64,000 bases of DNA from Streptomyces sp. NBC_00663 (GCF_036226885.1 NZ_CP109027.1:7192001-7256000), one strand, 5' to 3'; counted from the stretch's first letter, positions 37,557 through 46,863 are shown. Numbers and translations: made by a program. The notes: a model not told the origin generated them from the sequence alone.

Positions 37557-37715
37557 GGGGATTTCCCTTTCAGGCGCTTTATCAATGACATTTCCCCATT
37601 CCATTCCACCCCTGTGACGGCCGCCACATTGCGTGAGACGGTGACGCATTGCCGACTTCCTCGAAGATAATCAGGCTGCCTTGTGCAATTAACTTCAGAG
37701 GTCGAGGGGGATGTG

Positions 37716-38144
37716 ATGGGTATGAACGTGGGGAAAAGAGGAGTCGCGGCAGCTCTCGCCGGGGCGGCATTGGCCGTAGGCATGGCTGCCGCCCCCGCTT
37801 CCGCAGAGGTTTCCGCCACCTTGATCTGTGACACGACGGGTGCGAGAGGCGTCGTCGTTGTCAATGACTGGCAGAACGGCGGCACTTCGTTCCCCGTCTC
37901 CATCGCCGTCGGGGACAATCTCGCCGACGGCCACCATGTCCGGGTTCGGGTGGTCGGCAGGGCTGAAGACGGGGACTGGATTTATTGGCCGTGGCACGCG
38001 AACTATGACGGAAACGGCACGGCCAAGAGTTGGAGCAGTACAGCCAACTTCTCCGGCGGCATCTACGACATGGGAGTCCAGGCGGCCCGATTCGAGGGGG
38101 ACACTCTTCTGAATTACTGCACGGACTGGATGAAGGAAACCTGA
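37716..38144 (+). CDS. Small secreted protein of unknown function
   Basis: 142 aa from ATG 37716 (GGGGG five bases upstream; ATG 37722 is also possible). A clean signal peptide (VGKRGVAAALAGAALAVGMAAAPASA) is cut before EVSA. The mature part of about 110 residues is rich in beta-prone and aromatic residues and has two cysteines (LICDTTG and LNYCTDW) that could form one disulfide linking its ends. I recognise no family. Base use in the gene and its 160-bp leader is more A/T-rich than its neighbours, hinting at transfer or relaxed selection. A terminator follows. Confidence 0.75.
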   Translation: MGMNVGKRGVAAALAGAALAVGMAAAPASAEVSATLICDTTGARGVVVVNDWQNGGTSFPVSIAVGDNLADGHHVRVRVVGRAEDGDWIYWPWHANYDGNGTAKSWSSTANFSGGIYDMGVQAARFEGDTLLNYCTDWMKET

Positions 38145-38150
38145 CAGAAT

Positions 38151-38184
38151 GCGACGGGGGCGGCGTCACCGCCACCCCCGTCGC
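38151..38184. terminator. Convergent terminator
   Basis: GCGACGGGGG (38151-38160) pairs perfectly with CCCCCGTCGC (38175-38184); after one mismatch the stem continues with GGC/GCC around a short loop. It lies between the small secreted gene and the convergent 5'-nucleotidase gene and can serve both. Confidence 0.8.
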
Positions 38185-38218
38185 CGCGACGCACCGCGCC
38201 GGCTGAGTCGTTACGCGC

Positions 38219-40036
38219 TCACGCGAAGACCGGCGTACCGTTCCGCGTCAGCTTCCAGTCCACCGACGCGAAGTCGGCCGGGTTCAGCACACCCTTCGCC
38301 GTCACCCACTCCGCGATCCGCGTACGGATCTCCGTCGACTCCGACCACAACTCCGTCGCCGACGCCACATGCGGGAACGCACCGCCGCCATTGGCACGGT
38401 AGTTGTTCACCGCGAACACGAACTGCTGCGCGTCGTCCAGCGCCGCACCGTTGTACGTCAGGTTCTTGATCCGCGAACCCGCCGCCTGCGCGATGTCGAT
38501 GTCGTACGACAGCCCCGACACATAGTCGTAGTTGTAGTCCGGCCGGTTGTTGGCGTTCGTCAGCTTCTCGACGTCCACCACCGCGCCCGCCGCCGTCTGC
38601 ACGAAGTACTCCGCCGAATACTCCAGGTACGCCTTGAGCTGCGCGCCCGTCAGCAACTTCGCGACCAGCGTGTTGTCGTACACGTACAGGCTCGACAGAT
38701 CCCGGATCGTCACCTCACCCGCGGGGATCTCCGACGTCCGCGAGAACGGCGACGCCTGCGCGATGACCGGCAGCGAGGCGTACTCGGTGGAGGCGAGCGC
38801 CGCCTTGACGACATCCTCCTGGACCTTGGTGATCAGATCGATGATCGGGGCGTCCTTGTAGCGCGCATCGACCGTCGTCAACGTCTGCGTCGCCGTACCG
38901 ACGACCTGGTTGACGTACTCCACGACGACGTCGTGATCGGCCTTCAGGAGCTTGGTGATCTTCGGGTCGTCCGCGACGGAGTTCGAGTTGAGCACCGAGG
39001 CGGCCACCGACGCGACCGTCCACTTCCCCTTCTCGAAGACCAGCTCGATGTCGAACAGCGACAGCCGCTCCGCATACGCCAACGGCTCGGAGAGAACCAC
39101 GGTCTTACCGGTCGCCGTGTTGGTGACCTTCAGCTCCGGAATCTCCACATGCGCATGCCCGACGAGAATCGCGTCGATACCGGGCACCTGCTGGGCGACA
39201 AGCGCCGCCGAGTTCTCCACGTACGGCAGCTGGTCACCGTAGGAAGAGGTGCCCGACGACCCGGAGTGCGCCGACACCACGACCACGTCCGCGCCCATCG
39301 ACCGCAGCTTCGGCACCCACTTCGCCGCCTGCTCCTCCAGCCCCGGGAACGTCAGCTTGCCCTCGACATACGCCTTGTCCCAGATCGCGATACCAGGGTT
39401 GGTGAGCCCGAGGACCGCCACCTTGACCGGCGGCGCACCGGCCACATGGAACTTCTTGATGAAGTACGGCGGGAAGGCCGGCTTCAGCGTCTTCGCGTCC
39501 AGCGCGTTCGCACCCAACAGCGGGAAGTCACACTGCTCCTCGAACTTCCGCAGCGTCTCGATGCCGTAGTTGAACTCGTGGTTGCCGAGCGCCACCGCGT
39601 CATACCCGATCGCGTTCATCGCCGCGGCCATCGGGTGAACGGGACCGCCGGGAGCGGTGATCGGGTCCACCTTCGCGTAGTAGTACGTCAGCGGCGTGCC
39701 CTGGATCGTGTCGCCCGCGTCGAGCAGCAGCGTGTTGCAACGCCCCTTCTCCGCACGGACCTGGTTCACCAGCGTCGAGATACGCGACAGCCCCTGCGCG
39801 TTGCCCGCCGTGTCCTTGTACTCCGCGTCCTTGAAGTAGTCCCAGTTGAAGACGTGCCCGTGCAGGTCCGTCGTGCCCATCACCGTCAGCGAGTACCGCT
39901 TCGCGGGCTTGTGCCCCTTCTTGCTCCCGGCCACGTCCGCCGCCTGCGCCGCAGGGGCCCCCACGGCACTCGCCAGCGCGACCCCGGCTCCGGTCACGGC
40001 GGACTTCTCCAGGAACTTCCTGCGGTTCAACGGCAT
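38219..40036 (-). CDS. Tat-exported 5'-nucleotidase / 2',3'-cyclic phosphodiesterase family
   Basis: 605 aa from ATG 40036 (GAGGAG upstream). The signal has a twin-arginine motif (LNRRKFLEK) and ends APAAQA, so it is exported folded by Tat. The two-metal phosphoesterase domain has TTDLHGH, DAGDTIQG, GNHEFNYG, SAHSG and GHAH. The C-terminal 5'-nucleotidase domain has the substrate-stacking block FAVNNYRANGGG. It dephosphorylates extracellular nucleotides (UshA/CpdB superfamily). No PHO box (GTTCACC repeat) is visible upstream. Confidence 0.93.
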   Translation of the reverse strand: MPLNRRKFLEKSAVTGAGVALASAVGAPAAQAADVAGSKKGHKPAKRYSLTVMGTTDLHGHVFNWDYFKDAEYKDTAGNAQGLSRISTLVNQVRAEKGRCNTLLLDAGDTIQGTPLTYYYAKVDPITAPGGPVHPMAAAMNAIGYDAVALGNHEFNYGIETLRKFEEQCDFPLLGANALDAKTLKPAFPPYFIKKFHVAGAPPVKVAVLGLTNPGIAIWDKAYVEGKLTFPGLEEQAAKWVPKLRSMGADVVVVSAHSGSSGTSSYGDQLPYVENSAALVAQQVPGIDAILVGHAHVEIPELKVTNTATGKTVVLSEPLAYAERLSLFDIELVFEKGKWTVASVAASVLNSNSVADDPKITKLLKADHDVVVEYVNQVVGTATQTLTTVDARYKDAPIIDLITKVQEDVVKAALASTEYASLPVIAQASPFSRTSEIPAGEVTIRDLSSLYVYDNTLVAKLLTGAQLKAYLEYSAEYFVQTAAGAVVDVEKLTNANNRPDYNYDYVSGLSYDIDIAQAAGSRIKNLTYNGAALDDAQQFVFAVNNYRANGGGAFPHVASATELWSESTEIRTRIAEWVTAKGVLNPADFASVDWKLTRNGTPVFA

Positions 40037-40186
40037 GTCTCGATCTCCTCGGGGAACGGTCAACAACGCGCGTAGATTCTGACCCGAGCACACTGAACGG
40101 CAATAGACCCCAGAGGTTTCGATCTGGTGACCTAACCTGTGACTTCGGACGCCGGTAACCAGCCAAGAAGTGACAGAGTGGGTCGT

Positions 40187-40903
40187 ATGACCACACCCAC
40201 CTCCGACTCCTCACCGGCCGTGCCCTACGGCACCCCCGACGCCCCCCGCATCGCCGTCCGTGGCGAAGCACGTCTCGAAGTCGACCCCGAGATCGCCCGC
40301 ATCGGCGTCACCGTCGCCGCCCGCGGCAAAGACCGCCGCGCCGCCCTCGACGACCTGACGCGCCGCAACGCCACCGTCCTGGACCTCATCAAGACCTACG
40401 GCGACGCGGTGGAAAGGCTGGAGACGGGATCCTTCTCGATCACCCCGGAGCTGAAGGAGAAGGGGCGAGGGGAGCGGGTTCACGCCTACCACGGCCGCGT
40501 CCGCATCACCGCGGAACTGACGGACTTCACCGCCTTGGGCGAACTCACCACCCGTATCGCCGACTTGGACCTCACCCACGTGGACGGCCCCTGGTGGGCC
40601 CTGCGCCTCACCTCACCGGCCTACCGCAACGCACGCCAACAGGCGGTACGGGAAGCGGTACAGCGCGCACAGGAGTACGCGGAAGCGCTCGGCACGACAC
40701 TGGCGGCGCTGGTGGAACTGGCCGACGTCGGCGCGGAGAACGCCCAGCCCCTCGCCCCCGCGGCCCCCGGCGGCCGTATGCGCTCCATGTCCTACGCCGC
40801 CGCGGAGGACACCGCAGCCGCCCCTCTCGACCTCGAACCCCAACGCCAACGCGTCTTCGCCCAGGTCAACGCCCGCTTCACCATGCACCCGCCGCAGCTG
40901 TGA
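40187..40903 (+). CDS. SIMPL domain-containing protein (DUF541)
   Basis: 238 aa. RIAVRGEARLEVDPEIARIGVTVAARGKDRRAALDDLTRRNATVLDLI matches the SIMPL/DUF541 start; SPAYRNARQQAVREAVQRAQEYAEALG and a beta-rich end follow. There is no signal peptide, so it is probably cytoplasmic, unlike the periplasmic E. coli YggE. The family is linked with oxidative stress or channel-like oligomers, but its role here is unknown. ATG 40187 was chosen; an in-frame GTG at 40139 would add 16 residues. pyk follows after about 100 bp. Confidence 0.87.
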   Translation: MTTPTSDSSPAVPYGTPDAPRIAVRGEARLEVDPEIARIGVTVAARGKDRRAALDDLTRRNATVLDLIKTYGDAVERLETGSFSITPELKEKGRGERVHAYHGRVRITAELTDFTALGELTTRIADLDLTHVDGPWWALRLTSPAYRNARQQAVREAVQRAQEYAEALGTTLAALVELADVGAENAQPLAPAAPGGRMRSMSYAAAEDTAAAPLDLEPQRQRVFAQVNARFTMHPPQL

Positions 40904-41004
40904 GCCACCTGCTTCATTACTTGTCAACAGCCCTTCACCGAAAGGTCGTTGGGGCGCCGCGCCGGGCCAATTCTCTACCCACCGGTAAGCCCTAAGGTCG
41001 AAGC

Positions 41005-42441
41005 ATGCGCCGAGCCAAAATCGTCTGCACCCTGGGCCCCGCCACCGACACGTACGGCCAGATCAAAGCCCTGGTCGAAGCCGGAATGGACGTAGCCCGC
41101 TTCAACCTCAGCCACGGCGGCTACGCCGAGCACGAGGAGCGCTACCACCACGTCCGCAAAGCCTCCGACGAAACCGGCCACAGCGTCGGCCTGCTCGCCG
41201 ACCTTCAGGGCCCGAAGATCCGCCTCGGCCGCTTCGCCGAGGGTCCGGTACTCCTTGAACGCGGCGACTCCTTCACCATCACGGTGGAGGAGGGGGCGGA
41301 GGGGAACCAGCAGCGCTGCGGGACGACGTACGCGGGCCTGGCGGACGACGTGACACCGGGGGAGCGCATCCTGGTGGACGACGGCAAGGTGTGCCTGGAG
41401 GTCACCGGGGTCGACGGCCCGCTCGTCCACACCACGGTCGTCGAGGGCGGCGTGATCTCCGACCACAAGGGCCTGAACCTCCCGGGCGTGGCAGTCTCCG
41501 TCCCGGCCCTGTCGGAGAAGGACGAAGCCGACCTGCGCTGGGCGCTGCGCGCCGGCTTCGACGTCATCGCCCTGTCCTTCGTCCGCTCCGGCCGGGACAT
41601 CGAGGACGTCCACCGGATCATGGACGAGGAAGGGCGCCGACTGCCCGTCATCGCCAAGGTGGAGAAGCCGCAGGCGGTGGACGCGATCGACGACATCGTG
41701 GCGGCGTTCGACGGGATCATGGTGGCGCGGGGGGACCTGGGCGTCGAAATGCCCCTGGAACAGGTCCCGATCGTCCAGAAGCGCGCGATCAAACTGGCGA
41801 AGCGCAACGCCAAGCCGGTCATCGTCGCCACGCAGATGCTGGACTCGATGATCGACAACTCGCGGCCGACGAGGGCGGAGGCGTCGGATGTCGCCAACGC
41901 GGTCATCGACGGCACGGACGCGGTGATGCTGTCCGGCGAGACGAGCGTCGGCAAGTACGCGGTGGAGACGGTCCGGACGATGGCCCGGATCGTGGAGGCT
42001 GCGGAAGAGGACATCCTCGCGAAGGGCTTGCCCCCGCTGACGGAACGGAACAAGCCCCGTACCCAGGGCGGTGCGGTGGCGCGGGCCGCGGCGGAGATGG
42101 GCGACTTCCTGGGCGCCAAGTTCCTGGTGGCGTTCACCCAGTCCGGGGACACGGCGAGGCGGTTGTCCCGGTACCGATCGCCGATTCCGCTGTTGGCCTT
42201 CACCCCGGAGGCGGCTACTCGGTCGCAGTTGAATCTGACGTGGGGTGTGGAGACGTTTCTGGGGCCGCGGGTCGAATCGACGGACGCGATGGTCGACCAG
42301 GTGGATGAGCTGTTGTTGAAGTACGGGCGGTGTGAGAAGGGGGACGTGGTGGTCATTACGGCCGGTTCGCCGCCCGGGGTCGCGGGGTCGACGAACCTGG
42401 TCCGGGTGCATCACGTGGGGGAGGACGACAGCCCGAAGTAG
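41005..42441 (+). CDS. pyk: Pyruvate kinase
   Basis: 478 aa, complete. It makes pyruvate and ATP from phosphoenolpyruvate. RRAKIVCTLGPATDTYGQIKALVEAGMDVARFNLSHGGYAEH opens the barrel; LLADLQGPKIRLGRF, IAKVEKPQAVDAIDDIV, GIMVARGDLGVEMPLEQVP (metal and substrate binding) and QMLDSMIDNSRPTRAE follow. The C-terminal allosteric domain is present. ATG 41005 follows AAGG. It is monocistronic, with a strong terminator just before the tRNA. Confidence 0.97.
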   Translation: MRRAKIVCTLGPATDTYGQIKALVEAGMDVARFNLSHGGYAEHEERYHHVRKASDETGHSVGLLADLQGPKIRLGRFAEGPVLLERGDSFTITVEEGAEGNQQRCGTTYAGLADDVTPGERILVDDGKVCLEVTGVDGPLVHTTVVEGGVISDHKGLNLPGVAVSVPALSEKDEADLRWALRAGFDVIALSFVRSGRDIEDVHRIMDEEGRRLPVIAKVEKPQAVDAIDDIVAAFDGIMVARGDLGVEMPLEQVPIVQKRAIKLAKRNAKPVIVATQMLDSMIDNSRPTRAEASDVANAVIDGTDAVMLSGETSVGKYAVETVRTMARIVEAAEEDILAKGLPPLTERNKPRTQGGAVARAAAEMGDFLGAKFLVAFTQSGDTARRLSRYRSPIPLLAFTPEAATRSQLNLTWGVETFLGPRVESTDAMVDQVDELLLKYGRCEKGDVVVITAGSPPGVAGSTNLVRVHHVGEDDSPK

Positions 42442-42454
42442 GGGGCGCGGCAAA

Positions 42455-42488
42455 AAGCGGATGTTCACGGGAGCGTGGACATCCGCTT
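42455..42488 (+). terminator. Terminator after pyk
   Basis: AAGCGGATGTTCAC (42455-42468) and GTGGACATCCGCTT (42475-42488) form a 14-bp stem with one G-U pair and a 6-nt loop. It lies between pyk and the oppositely oriented tRNA 3' end and probably ends both transcripts. Confidence 0.85.
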
Positions 42489-42518
42489 GAAATGGTGACC
42501 TTTGATCTGAAGGAAAAG

Positions 42519-42591
42519 TACCCCGGGTCGGATTCGAACCGACGCTGGATGGTGTTTGAGACCATTGCCTCTACCGCTGGGCTACCGGGGC
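42519..42591 (-). tRNA. tRNA with CAA (Leu) anticodon, short variable loop
   Basis: 73-nt cloverleaf without encoded CCA. The acceptor GCCCCGG pairs with CCGGGGT, with G1 opposite U72 (wobble) and discriminator A73. The D arm is GCCC..GGC with AGCGGTAGA, the anticodon arm ATGGT-CTCAAAC-ACCAT (anticodon 42556-42558, CAA), the variable loop only five bases (CCAGC), and the T arm GTCGG-TTCGAAT-CCGAC. The anticodon reads UUG (Leu), yet bacterial tRNA-Leu normally has a long variable arm. The tRNA call is firm; the amino acid identity is less so. Confidence 0.88.
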
Positions 42592-42692
42592 CCCTGTAAA
42601 ACAAAGGTTGGCGGTCACCCGCCGTGCCCCTACCTTATCGCAGCTAGGTAGGCTCTTGTCAGCAGCACCCCTGCCCCGATCAAGGAGCCCCC

Positions 42693-43349
42693 GTGACCGC
42701 CCCCGAGTCGCCCCAGCCCGTAGACGCGCCCGACGACGACAAGTCGCACGTGCCTCCGCTGACGACCCGTGTCGTCATCGCCGAGGACGAGGCACTGATC
42801 CGGCTCGACCTCAAAGAGATGCTCGAGGAAGAGGGCTACAGCGTCGTAGGCGAGGCCGGTGACGGTGAGCAGGCCATCGAGCTCGCCCGTGAGCACCAGC
42901 CGGATCTCGTGATCCTCGATGTGAAGATGCCGAAGATGGACGGTATCTCCGCCGCCGAGAAGATCGCCGAGGAGCGCATCGCACCCGTGCTGATGCTCAC
43001 CGCCTTCTCGCAGCGCGACCTCGTCGAGCGTGCTCGCGACGCCGGTGCCATGGCCTACCTCGTGAAGCCGTTCAGCAAGAGTGACGTCGTGCCGGCCATC
43101 GAGATGGCTGTGTCCCGGTTCACCGAGCTGAAGGAGCTGGAGAAGGAGGTCGCCGACCTCACGCTCCGGCTGGAGACGCGCAAGCTCGTCGACCGCGCGA
43201 AGTCCATCCTCCAGACCGAGTACGGACTGACCGAGCCCGCCGCGTTCCGGTGGATCCAGAAGACGTCCATGGACCGGCGTATGTCGATGCAGCAGGTCGC
43301 CGAGGCCGTCATCCAGGACGCCGATGAGAAGAAGGCGTCCAAGGGCTGA
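42693..43349 (+). CDS. pdtaR: Response regulator with RNA-binding ANTAR domain
   Basis: 218 aa. Receiver domain: TRVVIAEDEALIRLDLKEMLEEEGY, phospho-acceptor D76 in LVILDVKMPKMDG, and YLVKPFSKSD. The C-terminal ANTAR domain (LETRKLVDRAKSILQTEYGLTEPAAFRWIQKTSMDRRMSMQQVAEAVI) binds tandem RNA hairpins to prevent termination. It is the orthologue of M. tuberculosis Rv1626 (PdtaR), partner of the kinase PdtaS encoded elsewhere. GTG 42693 follows AAGGAG. Monocistronic, with a strong terminator. Confidence 0.95.
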   Translation: MTAPESPQPVDAPDDDKSHVPPLTTRVVIAEDEALIRLDLKEMLEEEGYSVVGEAGDGEQAIELAREHQPDLVILDVKMPKMDGISAAEKIAEERIAPVLMLTAFSQRDLVERARDAGAMAYLVKPFSKSDVVPAIEMAVSRFTELKELEKEVADLTLRLETRKLVDRAKSILQTEYGLTEPAAFRWIQKTSMDRRMSMQQVAEAVIQDADEKKASKG

Positions 43350-43369
43350 CGCCCGACCGGTACACGCAG

Positions 43370-43405
43370 CGAGGCCCGCGTCCCCAGCAGGGGGCGCGGG
43401 CCTCG
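43370..43405. terminator. Terminator after pdtaR
   Basis: CGAGGCCCGCGTCCCC (43370-43385) pairs along 16 bp (one U-G) with 43390-43405 around the tetraloop AGCA. It lies between pdtaR and the convergent livF and can serve both. Confidence 0.9.
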
Positions 43406-43429
43406 TCGTATCGCGGTCAAGGCGAAGTG

Positions 43430-44146
43430 CTAGTCCTCGCCGAGGTATGCCTTGCGGACCGACTCGTCGTGCAGGAGGTCCTGGCCCGTGCCCGACAGGA
43501 CGATCTTGCCGATCTCCATCACGTGGCCGTGGTCGGCCAGGGACAGGGCCGCCTGGGCGTTCTGCTCGACGAGGAGGATCGTCGTGCCCTGGGACTTCAG
43601 CTCGGCGATCGTCGCCATGATCTTCTGCATCATGATCGGGGAGAGGCCCATGGAGGGCTCGTCCAGCATGAGCAGCTTCGGCTGGGACATGAGCGCGCGG
43701 CCCATGGCCAGCATCTGCTGCTCGCCGCCGGACAGGGTTCCGGCGGCCTGCTTGCGACGCTCTCCGAGGATGGGGAAGAGGTCGTAGGCGCGCTGGATGT
43801 CCTTCTCGATGCCTGCCCTGTCGTTGCGCAGGAAGGCGCCGAGGCGGAGGTTGTCCTCGATCGTCATGCGGGGGAAGATGTGCCGGCCCTCGGGGGAGTG
43901 GGCCAGTCCCAGCGAGACGATGTCGTGGGCGGGGACCTTCTTCAGCGACTTGCCGCCGAACTTGATCTGACCGCCGACCGGCTTGAGCAGGCCGGACAGG
44001 GTGCGCAGGGTGGTCGTCTTGCCGGCGCCGTTGGTGCCGATGAGGGTGACGACCTCGCCTGCCTCGACCTTGAAGGAGATGCCCTTGACGGCTTCGATCT
44101 TGCCGTAGGCGACGCGGAGGTCCTCGACCTCGAGGAGTGCGGTCAT
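43430..44146 (-). CDS. livF: Branched-chain amino acid ABC transporter, ATPase LivF
   Basis: 238-aa ATPase. Walker A GTNGAGKTTT, signature LSGGEQQMLAMGRAL, Walker B LLMLDEPSMGL and the switch His in LVEQNAQAAL. It pairs with LivG to power uptake of Leu, Ile, Val or related substrates. ATG 44146 overlaps the livG stop (ATGA). Last gene of livKHMGF. Confidence 0.95.
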   Translation of the reverse strand: MTALLEVEDLRVAYGKIEAVKGISFKVEAGEVVTLIGTNGAGKTTTLRTLSGLLKPVGGQIKFGGKSLKKVPAHDIVSLGLAHSPEGRHIFPRMTIEDNLRLGAFLRNDRAGIEKDIQRAYDLFPILGERRKQAAGTLSGGEQQMLAMGRALMSQPKLLMLDEPSMGLSPIMMQKIMATIAELKSQGTTILLVEQNAQAALSLADHGHVMEIGKIVLSGTGQDLLHDESVRKAYLGED

Positions 44147-45024
44147 CGGTCGTTCTCCTTGCCGGGCGTGGCGTCCGACGGGGTGCCTGCTTCGGCTGCT
44201 TCGACTTCGGCTGCTTCCTCGTCGCCGGGGGCGTTCTCGAAGGGTTCGCCGAGGTAGGCGGCGATGACGCGTTCGTCGCCCTGGACGGTGGCGCTGTCGC
44301 CCTCCACCAGCTTCTCGCCCTGGACAAGGACGGCTACGCGGTCGCAGAGGTTGAAGATGAAGCGCATGTCGTGCTCGATGACGAGTACGGCGATGCCCTT
44401 GTCGCGGATGGCGAAGACCAGTTCCTCGGTGGCGCGGGTCTCCTGGGGGTTCATGCCGGCCGTGGGCTCGTCGAGCAGGAGCAGGCCCGGCTCGCTGGCC
44501 AGGGCTCGCGCGATCTCCAGCTTGCGCTGTTCGCCGTAGGGGAGATTGCGAGCCAGGTGCTCGGCCTTGCTCGCGAGGCCCACGAACTCCAGCAGCTCCA
44601 TGGCGCGTTCACGCGAGGCCTTCTCGGCCCTGTGGAAGCCGGGGCCGCGGAGCAGTGCGGACCAGAGGCCTTCCTTCGTCCGGGTGTGGCGGCCGACGAG
44701 CACGTTCTCCAGGACCGTCATGTTGGCGAACAGACGGATGTTCTGGAAGGTGCGGGCGATGCCGGCGGCGGTGACCTTGAAGGACTTGGGCGGCAGGACG
44801 GCGCCCTTGTAGCGGACTTCGCCTTCCGTGGGGATGTACAACCCCGTCAGGCAGTTGAAGAAGGTCGTCTTGCCGGCGCCGTTGGGGCCGATGAGTCCGA
44901 CGATCTCGCCGCTGTTGACCTGGAGGTCGACGTTGCGTACGGCGGTCAGGCCGCCGAAGCGCATGGTGACGCCGCGGGCGTCGAGGACGGTGGTCCCGGT
45001 GACGGTGGTGGTGTCGGTGGTCAT
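44143..45024 (-). CDS. livG: Branched-chain amino acid ABC transporter, ATPase LivG
   Basis: 293-aa ATPase with Walker A GPNGAGKTTFFN, a LivG-type signature LPYGEQRKLEIARAL, Walker B LLLLDEPTAGMNP and IEHDMRFIFNLCDRVAVL. A C-terminal acidic/alanine-rich tail of about 30 residues extends past the usual end. It starts 3 bp after livM and overlaps livF, in one operon. Confidence 0.95.
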   Translation of the reverse strand: MTTDTTTVTGTTVLDARGVTMRFGGLTAVRNVDLQVNSGEIVGLIGPNGAGKTTFFNCLTGLYIPTEGEVRYKGAVLPPKSFKVTAAGIARTFQNIRLFANMTVLENVLVGRHTRTKEGLWSALLRGPGFHRAEKASRERAMELLEFVGLASKAEHLARNLPYGEQRKLEIARALASEPGLLLLDEPTAGMNPQETRATEELVFAIRDKGIAVLVIEHDMRFIFNLCDRVAVLVQGEKLVEGDSATVQGDERVIAAYLGEPFENAPGDEEAAEVEAAEAGTPSDATPGKENDR

Positions 45025-45027
45025 GTG

Positions 45028-46863
45028 TCAGACCCCTGTCTTGCTGAGGACTGCGGGCGCTTCGGCCTCTTCGTGGAATTCGAGCTGGCGGCGCCGGTTG
45101 GGGATGAGGCCCTCGGGGCGGAAGCGCATCAGGAGGACGAGCGCGAGTCCGAAGGCGAAGAGCTGGTAGTCGCCGAGGAACTGGAGCTTGGCCGGGATGA
45201 GGTAGAGCAGCGCGGCGCCGACGAGGGGTCCGGCGATGGTGCCCATGCCGCCGAGGACGACCGCGGCGAGCAGGAAGGCCGAGTTGGGCGGGACCACGTG
45301 GGCGAACTGGTACTGCTCCGGCGTCACGGTGTAGGTGACGTGGGCCTGGACCGAGCCGGCGAGGCCGGCCAGGGAGGCACCGAGGGCGAAGGCGATCAGC
45401 TTGACGCGGAAGCCGTTGATGCCCATGGCGAGGGCGGCGGTCTCGTCCTCGCGGATGGCGATCCAGGCGCGGCCGATGCGCGAGTCGCTGCTGCGCTGGA
45501 AGACCACCACGACGATGAGCGTGATGAGCAGCATCAGCAGGAAGTAGTTGGCGAAGCGCGCGATGGTGAAGCCGAGGATGTCGTGCGACTTGCCGAAGTC
45601 GAACCCGAGGATGTCGAGGTTCGGGATCGAGGAGATGCCGTTGGAGCCGTTGGTGATGTCGGGTCCGGAGGTGCCGTCCATGTTGAGGACGGTGATACGG
45701 AAGATCTCACCGAAGCCGAGGGTCACGATGGCGAGGTAGTCGCCGCGCAGTCGCAGGGTGGGGGCGCCGATGAGGACGCCGAAGACCATGGCGACGGCGG
45801 CGCCGAGCAGCGCCGAGAGCCAGAACGGCAGGTGCACGTCGAACGGCGAGGCGGGGGAGCCGGAGACCATGGCCGCGGTGTAGGCGCCGACGCCGAGGAA
45901 GGCGACGTATCCGAGGTCGAGGAGGCCGGCGAGGCCGACGACGATGTTCAGGCCGAGGGCGACGGTGGCGAAGATCAGGATGTAGACGCCGATGGTCGCG
46001 TACTGGTCGTCGGACTGGGTGAAGGGGAAGAGCGCGGCGGCGATGAACGCGCCGAACATGGTGATGGTGCGGTGTTTGCCGGTGATGGCCGAGACCCGGG
46101 CCACGAGCCCGGCCTTGGCCAGGGCGGAGAAGCCGAAGCCGACCGTGATGAGGAAGCCGACGAAGAGTTCGTCGTACTCGGTGCCGATGCCGTAGGTGAA
46201 GACGGTCAGGCCGACGGCCATGGCGGCGACGATGACCAGGATCTCGGCGTAGGTGGGGAGGGCCGGGGCCTTGCGGGGCGTGCCGGAGGCGATGGAGGCC
46301 TTGAAGACCGACCAGTTGTGGCGCACGCCGTGCTTGAACTGCTCCCAGCCGGTGTCTTCGGGGTCGACGGGGTCGGGCTCGGGGCGTTCGAAGGGCAGGG
46401 AGAAGGCGCCGAGGAGGGCGGCCAGGGTGACGATCGCGACGATGTAGCCGCCGGGTTCGAGGTTGACGACGCCGCCGAGCTGGGCGCTGATCGCGATGAC
46501 CGTGTACCAGGCGGTGGCGAAGGTGCCGAGTGCGGCGAGCTTGACGGAGCTGTCCGCACCGGCCGGGGTCAGCCAGCGCAGGCCCTTGACGCCGTACGAC
46601 GCGAGGCCGAACAGGGCGGTGAGGGCGCCGCCGATGAGGACGAGGACCTGGAGGCCACCCGGGTAGCCGTAGTAGGTGAGGTCGCCGGGGAACTCGGAGG
46701 TCCAGGTCCAGGCGAGGAAGGTGGAGGCGACGGCGAGGGCGCCGCCGACGGTGGCGAGGGCGCGGCCGACGTTCTCGGGGAGGCCGACGAGGCCCTTGGT
46801 GGCGCCGTCCTTGTGGGCGGGGGCGCTGGGGGACTGGGTGGTCTGTGTCGTCATCGTTGTCAC
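45028..46863 (-). CDS. livM: Branched-chain amino acid ABC transporter, permease LivM (extended)
   Basis: 611 aa, about twice the size of the LivM core. The C-terminal part has the permease region LGLNIVVGLAGLLDLGYVAFLGVGAYTAA, IVTLGFGEIFRI and the coupling block DSRIGRAWIAIREDETAALAMGIN. The N-terminal 290 residues add several membrane helices, as I recall for many actinobacterial LivM proteins. GTG 46863 overlaps the livH stop (GTGA). Confidence 0.92.
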   Translation of the reverse strand: MTTMTTQTTQSPSAPAHKDGATKGLVGLPENVGRALATVGGALAVASTFLAWTWTSEFPGDLTYYGYPGGLQVLVLIGGALTALFGLASYGVKGLRWLTPAGADSSVKLAALGTFATAWYTVIAISAQLGGVVNLEPGGYIVAIVTLAALLGAFSLPFERPEPDPVDPEDTGWEQFKHGVRHNWSVFKASIASGTPRKAPALPTYAEILVIVAAMAVGLTVFTYGIGTEYDELFVGFLITVGFGFSALAKAGLVARVSAITGKHRTITMFGAFIAAALFPFTQSDDQYATIGVYILIFATVALGLNIVVGLAGLLDLGYVAFLGVGAYTAAMVSGSPASPFDVHLPFWLSALLGAAVAMVFGVLIGAPTLRLRGDYLAIVTLGFGEIFRITVLNMDGTSGPDITNGSNGISSIPNLDILGFDFGKSHDILGFTIARFANYFLLMLLITLIVVVVFQRSSDSRIGRAWIAIREDETAALAMGINGFRVKLIAFALGASLAGLAGSVQAHVTYTVTPEQYQFAHVVPPNSAFLLAAVVLGGMGTIAGPLVGAALLYLIPAKLQFLGDYQLFAFGLALVLLMRFRPEGLIPNRRRQLEFHEEAEAPAVLSKTGV

